Shown piece by piece: positions 6,404 through 9,484 of a DNA stretch of 9,484 nt. The stretch is from an uncultured Clostridia bacterium (lineage in GTDB: Bacteria > Bacillota_A > Clostridia > Christensenellales > Aristaeellaceae). Each line of letters starts with the position of its first letter. Position 1 is the first letter of the stretch. The notes beneath the pieces were generated by a model. That model did no database searches, was not told where the DNA came from, and worked only from the letters and a program-made list of their open reading frames with translations. The DNA is taken from assembly GCA_946408865.1 (NCBI GenBank), contig CAMJTZ010000066.1, positions 1 to 9,484 of the forward strand, written 5' to 3'. Made by a program: the position numbers and the translations under genes.

Positions 6404-7777
6404 ATGAAACTTTGGGGCGGACGGTTCGGAAAAGCCACGGACGGGCTGGTGGATGATTTCCATTCCAGCATTTCCTTTGACCAGCGGCTGTTTGAACAGG
6501 ATATTACCGGATCCATTGCGCACGCGACCATGCTGGGCGAACAGGGAATCATACCCGCGAAGGACGCGGAGAAAATTGTGGAGGGCCTGAAGGGAATCCT
6601 GCAGGACGCCCGGGACGGAAAAATCACCTGGCATACCGACGCGGAGGATATCCACATGAATGTGGAGACGCTGCTGACGGAACGGATCGGAGAGGCGGGG
6701 AAACGTCTGCATACCGGTCGCAGCCGGAATGATCAGGTGGCGCTGGATACCCGGATGTACGCGAAGGTTGCCTGCCGGGAAACCGAAGCTATGCTGGAGG
6801 ATCTGCTGAACGCATTGCTGGAGATCGCGCAGGACAATCTGCATACGATCATGCCGGGCTATACGCATCTGCAGAAAGCACAGCCCATTACGCTGGCGCA
6901 TCATATGATGGCCTATGTACAGATGTTCCTGCGGGACCGGAACCGCTTCCGCCAGGCATACGCGGCGGCGGATGTCATGGTGCTGGGATCCGGTGCGCTG
7001 GCAGGCACCACCTATCCTCTGAACCGGGAGCGGGTGGCGGAACTGCTGGACTTTTCCGCGGTATCCGAAAACAGCCTCGACGGCGTATCGGACCGGGATT
7101 ACATGCTGGATTACCTGGCGGCCGCATCCATCTGCATGATGCATCTTTCACGCTTCTGCGAAGAACTGATCCTCTGGAATACGAATGAATTCCGCTTTGT
7201 GGAGATGGATGACGCGTTCTCCACCGGATCGAGCATCATGCCGCAGAAAAAGAACCCGGACGTCGCGGAACTGATCCGCGGAAAAACCGGACGGGTATAC
7301 GGGCATCTGATGGGTTTGCTGACTGTGATGAAAGGCCTCCCGCTGGCTTACAACAAAGATATGCAGGAGGACAAGGAAGCCTTCTTTGACACCCGGGATA
7401 CGCTGGTGAAGGGCCTGACGGTTTTCACCGCGATGCTGAAGACGGTAACCTTCCGGAAGGAAGAAATGGAACGGGGCGCTTCCGGCGGCTTCACCAACGC
7501 CACGGACTGCGCGGATTACCTGGTGAAGAAGGGCGTGGCTTTCCGGGACGCCCATCGGGTTGTCGGAGAACTGGTGGCATACTGCCTGGACAAAAAGAAA
7601 GCGCTGCTGGACCTGAAACTTGAAGAACTGCAGGAGTTCCATCCGGCGTTCGGACCGGATGTGTTTGACGATCTGAGCATGATTTCCTGCGTTGAAAAAC
7701 GGAGAATCCCGGGTGCCCCGGCACCGGAGATGGTGCAGCGCGCCATCGATTCGGCCAGGGAGAAGCTCAGCCGCTGA
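6404..7777 (+). CDS. argH: Argininosuccinate lyase
   Basis: ArgH splits argininosuccinate into arginine and fumarate, the last step of arginine synthesis, as a cytoplasmic homotetramer of the fumarase/aspartase superfamily. The 457 residues are full length and begin MKLWGGRFGK, the usual N-terminus. Conserved blocks are HTGRSRNDQVALDTRMY (103-119), GYTHLQKAQP with His155, SGALAGT (196-202) and the catalytic-loop signature GSSIMPQKKNP (275-285). The ATG at 6404 gives the typical start. An in-frame TTG at 6398, two codons earlier and 5 nt after AAGG, is a possible alternative. It follows the dehydrogenase gene by 6 nt from the chosen ATG, so they are probably co-transcribed. No argG is adjacent, which is unusual but not rare. 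Confidence 0.97.
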   Translation: MKLWGGRFGKATDGLVDDFHSSISFDQRLFEQDITGSIAHATMLGEQGIIPAKDAEKIVEGLKGILQDARDGKITWHTDAEDIHMNVETLLTERIGEAGKRLHTGRSRNDQVALDTRMYAKVACRETEAMLEDLLNALLEIAQDNLHTIMPGYTHLQKAQPITLAHHMMAYVQMFLRDRNRFRQAYAAADVMVLGSGALAGTTYPLNRERVAELLDFSAVSENSLDGVSDRDYMLDYLAAASICMMHLSRFCEELILWNTNEFRFVEMDDAFSTGSSIMPQKKNPDVAELIRGKTGRVYGHLMGLLTVMKGLPLAYNKDMQEDKEAFFDTRDTLVKGLTVFTAMLKTVTFRKEEMERGASGGFTNATDCADYLVKKGVAFRDAHRVVGELVAYCLDKKKALLDLKLEELQEFHPAFGPDVFDDLSMISCVEKRRIPGAPAPEMVQRAIDSAREKLSR

Positions 7778-7811
7778 GAAGCAGTTTCCGGACCGCGGGA
7801 GGAAGATCAGA

Positions 7812-8483
7812 TTGAAAAAGAGTACGGCGATTCTGTGGATTGCGGTGATGGGCATTATCGCAGCAGTTTTCTGTATTCTCTTTATCTCCGGAAGCATCCG
7901 CAATGATGCGCTGATTGAGGACCTGAAGGGGAAATCCGTGAATCAGGCGGCCCGGATTATGGAACTCGATGCGGATAACGCGCAGAAGGATACCCTGATC
8001 GGCGGTCTTTCTGCTGAAAGCCTGGACCGGGAAAGCCGGATGGAAGCGCTGAACCTGGAAATTGCGGAAAAGAAAAACGCCATGGAACAGAAGGAGAGCG
8101 AACTGACAGCGCTGAAAAACCAGAGCGCTTCCCAGCTGCAGACGATCAACGACCTGAAAGAGGAAAACAAGGAAAAAGCGGAACAGATTGAACAGCTGCA
8201 GGAGCAGGTGAACCAGCTGACGGCCGAAAAGGAATCCCTGCAGGCGCGTGTGGGTGAAACCGAAGGCAAATCCATCAACCGGCATGCTGTGACAAACGAG
8301 GACAAAGTCAGCCTGTGTCAGTCGCCAGACACGGAAAGCCACCGGATCCGGGAACTTCCCCTGGGGCAATCGGTGCTGGTGCTCAGGGAAATCGTTAACG
8401 GCAAACATGAAAAGTGGGCCGAAGCTGAAACGGACGGAGAGACCGGCTTTATCCTGATGCAGTTCCTGGATCCGGAAGAGTAA
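7812..8483 (+). CDS. Membrane-anchored coiled-coil protein with SH3-like C-terminal domain
   Basis: A 223-residue protein with three visible parts. A short basic N-terminus (MKKS) is followed by one hydrophobic helix at about 6-27 (AILWIAVMGIIAAVFCILFI), without a clear signal peptidase site, so probably a membrane anchor. Residues about 31-150 are rich in Glu, Lys, Gln and Leu with heptad-like spacing and should form a coiled coil. Residues about 158-222 resemble a bacterial SH3 domain, ending ETGFILMQFLD, a typical last strand. Bacterial SH3 domains often bind cell-wall peptides, so an envelope role outside the membrane is plausible; no enzyme domain is seen. The start is TTG at 7812-7814, supported by GGGAGG at 7797-7802, 9 nt upstream, and by the lysine-rich N-terminus. 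It lies 34 nt after argH. I do not recognise a named gene. Confidence 0.8.
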   Translation: MKKSTAILWIAVMGIIAAVFCILFISGSIRNDALIEDLKGKSVNQAARIMELDADNAQKDTLIGGLSAESLDRESRMEALNLEIAEKKNAMEQKESELTALKNQSASQLQTINDLKEENKEKAEQIEQLQEQVNQLTAEKESLQARVGETEGKSINRHAVTNEDKVSLCQSPDTESHRIRELPLGQSVLVLREIVNGKHEKWAEAETDGETGFILMQFLDPEE

Positions 8484-8497
8484 GGGAAAAGGCTGAT

Positions 8498-8519
8498 CCG
8501 ACGGGCGAAAACCCGGCGG
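8498..8519 (+). terminator. Weak candidate hairpin after the SH3-like gene
   Basis: CCGACGGG (8498-8505) and CCCGGCGG (8512-8519) can form an 8-bp stem with one A-G mismatch around CGAAAA. Only AAAATT follows, with no T-run, so this is a poor intrinsic terminator. The upstream operon may read through toward the tRNA genes. Confidence 0.3.
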
Positions 8520-8529
8520 AAAATTGTGC

Positions 8530-8558
8530 TGGACAAACCTGCCATGCTTTGATATAAT
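8530..8558 (+). promoter_or_regulatory. Consensus promoter of the tRNA-Thr/tRNA-Pro unit
   Basis: TGGACA (8530-8535) is followed by exactly 17 nt and TATAAT (8553-8558), giving 5/6 and 6/6 matches. The start site is expected near 8565, about 10 nt before tRNA-Thr. A strong promoter with a short leader is what a stable-RNA unit should have. Confidence 0.88.
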
Positions 8559-8574
8559 ATCCGTCGCTGGTTGT

Positions 8575-8650
8575 GCCGATGTGGCTCAGTTGGTAGAGCA
8601 GCCGATTCGTAATCAGCAGGTCAGGGGTTCGAGTCCCCTCATCGGCTCCA
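8575..8650 (+). tRNA. tRNA-Thr (anticodon CGU), with a C-A mismatch in the anticodon stem
   Basis: The 76-nt cloverleaf has acceptor stem GCCGATG with CATCGGC, D stem GCTC with GAGC, anticodon loop TTCGTAA and T stem AGGGG with CCCCT. The discriminator is U and the CCA is encoded. The anticodon CGU at 8608-8610 reads ACG (threonine). The anticodon stem GCCGA (8601-8605) faces TCAGC (8613-8617), leaving C8603 opposite A8615, a mismatch at the middle pair (29-41). Everything else looks functional. Confidence 0.95.
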
Positions 8651-8654
8651 GCGT

Positions 8655-8728
8655 CGAGGTGTAGCGCAGTTTGGTAGCGCGTTTGGTTCGGGACCAAAAG
8701 GCCGCGGGTTCGAATCCCGCCACTTCGA
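8655..8728 (+). tRNA. tRNA-Pro (anticodon CGG), CCA not encoded
   Basis: The 74-nt cloverleaf has acceptor stem CGAGGTG with CACTTCG (one G-U pair), D stem GCGC with GCGC, anticodon stem TTTGG with CCAAA around TTCGGGA, and T stem GCGGG with CCCGC. The anticodon is CGG, reading CCG (proline). The discriminator A at 8728 is followed by CTC, so the 3' CCA must be added by the nucleotidyltransferase. It lies 4 nt after tRNA-Thr and shares its promoter. Confidence 0.95.
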
Positions 8729-8730
8729 CT

Positions 8731-8774
8731 CCCGGAAGCGTTGATTTTCCTACGCTTCCGGGTTTTCTGTTTTT
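8731..8774 (+). terminator. Rho-independent terminator of the tRNA unit
   Basis: CCCGGAAGCG (8731-8740) pairs perfectly with CGCTTCCGGG (8753-8762), extended by one T-A pair, with a 10-nt loop. TTTTCTGTTTTT follows. The stem starts only 2 nt after the tRNA-Pro discriminator base. Confidence 0.92.
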
Positions 8775-9060
8775 GGCGAAAGTGCCGGTTTTTTCCGGTT
8801 TGCAACCTGCCGGGTTGCAGCGTGGCGGTGAGGCACCTTGCGGTGAACTTGAAAATACCACTTCCGTGAATTTCCGTAAATTTCCGGTTTTTTCCTCTGG
8901 AAATTTTGCCGGTTTGAAAAATGTTGGCGGTTTTCGACTGCCTCTTTAATATTTCTGGGCTGACCACAGTTCCCGTTGAACCGGGCTTGCAGTCGGCAGG
9001 GAGCTATAAGGTTCCGGCTGAGGATCTCGAACGGTTGATTGGCGACGGAATTTTGCCGGA
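8775..9060. other. Intergenic DNA with short repeats, no convincing gene
   Basis: About 290 nt separate the tRNA terminator from the next promoter. CCGGTTTTTTCC occurs twice, 99 nt apart (8785-8796 and 8884-8895). There is a 7-bp hairpin TGCAACC/GGTTGCA (8801-8807 with 8813-8819) and a perfect 8-bp inverted repeat AAATTTCC/GGAAATTT (8878-8885 with 8899-8906). A 67-codon open frame at 8921-9124 ends across the next gene's start but has no convincing ribosome binding site and contains that gene's promoter, so I do not call it. No duplicate of the tRNA-Pro 3' end was found here. Confidence 0.5.
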
Positions 9061-9089
9061 TGGACACAGCATGGTGGGTTTGATAATAT
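9061..9089 (+). promoter_or_regulatory. Probable promoter of the GNAT acetyltransferase gene
   Basis: TGGACA (9061-9066) is followed by 17 nt and TAATAT (9084-9089), giving 5/6 and 4/6 matches. GATAAT at 9082-9087 is an alternative -10. The start near 9096 gives a leader of about 25 nt containing the ribosome binding site. Confidence 0.6.
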
Positions 9090-9120
9090 ATTTCATAGAT
9101 AAAACCGAGGAGGCAAGCGT

Positions 9121-9484
9121 ATGAAGTGTGAACTATTAGCAGAACAAAATCTTGCACTGATGCTTGACTTTATAGATGATGAGAATACGAAATACGATGA
9201 GGCTGTGCTGAAGGCGTTTTTGAACGAAAAGAACACATACGGTTATATTGCTGCAGATAACGGAAAAGCAGTCGGATTTGCTTACGGCTATGTTCTGAAT
9301 GAACCAAACGGGCAAAAAGTATACTATCTTCACGCAATTGACATTATGGAAGGATGGCAAAATCAGGGTTACGGAACGGAACTTGTCCGGTTTATTCATG
9401 AGCATTCGAAAACCCTGGGCTGCCGCAAGATGTTTCTGCTTACTTATAAACACAATGCTTCTGCCTGCAGGTGTTATGAGAAAG
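9121..9484 (+). CDS. GNAT-family N-acetyltransferase, N-terminal part (cut by window edge)
   Basis: The first 121 codons start MKCELLAEQNLALMLDFIDD and remain open to the window end. The segment VYYLHAIDIMEGWQNQGYGTELVRFI (about residues 68-93) is a GNAT motif A: a beta strand followed by the acetyl-CoA pyrophosphate loop QNQGYG. NASACRCYEK near the end resembles motif B, where a Tyr often acts as general acid. GNAT enzymes transfer acetyl from acetyl-CoA to amines. The overall pattern recalls aminoglycoside 3-N-acetyltransferase type I-like proteins, but the substrate cannot be assigned. The ATG at 9121 has AGGAGG at 9108-9113, 7 nt upstream. GC content is about 41% by hand count (150/364), well below the upstream genes. 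With its place just after tRNA genes, this suggests acquisition. Confidence 0.85.
   Translation, partial: MKCELLAEQNLALMLDFIDDENTKYDEAVLKAFLNEKNTYGYIAADNGKAVGFAYGYVLNEPNGQKVYYLHAIDIMEGWQNQGYGTELVRFIHEHSKTLGCRKMFLLTYKHNASACRCYEK

Noticed and set aside
8449..8967. Minus-strand open frames over the tRNA genes, with translations such as EGTRTPDLLITN and GGIRTRGLL
   Set aside because: These are the familiar false proteins produced by translating tRNA genes antisense; the tRNAs, promoter and terminator explain the DNA.
8721..9060. A phage or element attachment site at the tRNA-Pro 3' end
   Set aside because: I looked for a second copy of the tRNA-Pro 3' sequence downstream and found none in the window, and no integrase is visible.
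8921..9124. A 67-codon plus-strand frame whose stop overlaps the GNAT start as ATGA
   Set aside because: The overlap suggests translational coupling, but there is no good ribosome binding site, the frame contains the GNAT promoter, and the peptide resembles no family. It remains a weak possibility.
1..9484. CRISPR array, insertion sequence, toxin-antitoxin or defence system
   Set aside because: No regularly spaced repeats, transposase motifs, terminal inverted repeats with target duplications, or defence-type proteins were seen on either strand.

Overview
The window looks like chromosome from a fairly GC-rich Bacillota (Firmicutes), most likely a Clostridia-type gut or rumen bacterium. This is inference from strong AGGAGG-type ribosome binding sites, near-consensus sigma-70/SigA promoters, two TTG starts and the style of the AraC, RuvB and mannitol-dehydrogenase-family proteins. 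No 16S or other decisive taxonomic marker is present.

Left half (minus strand, read from 4589 down to 1): a tight run ruvC-ruvA-ruvB-queA-araC with gaps of 6-13 nt, driven by a TTGACA-17-TACCAT promoter at 4622-4650. It encodes the Holliday-junction resolvasome, the queuosine-tRNA enzyme QueA and an AraC-family regulator. A near-perfect promoter lies inside the last codons of araC and drives tRNA-Gly(CCC), followed by tuf (EF-Tu, cut by the window edge).

Centre and right (plus strand): a divergent region (4590-4798) holds back-to-back promoters plus an inverted repeat. It is followed by a mannitol-dehydrogenase/fructuronate-reductase family gene, argH, and a small membrane-anchored coiled-coil protein with an SH3-like C-terminus, probably one transcript. 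A consensus promoter then drives tRNA-Thr(CGU) and tRNA-Pro(CGG), closed by a strong Rho-independent terminator. After about 290 nt of non-coding, repeat-containing DNA there is a clearly AT-richer GNAT acetyltransferase gene with its own promoter, cut by the right edge and possibly acquired.

The most important anomaly is technical. The linker of the AraC protein reads FFNDTATTEIYTL, and the DNA beneath it is an almost exact Illumina P5 adapter preceded by six T on the coding strand, so this stretch is probably an assembly artefact. I see no CRISPR array, insertion sequence, phage or toxin-antitoxin module, and no convincing undescribed system. The rest is ordinary housekeeping DNA with some details worth checking.
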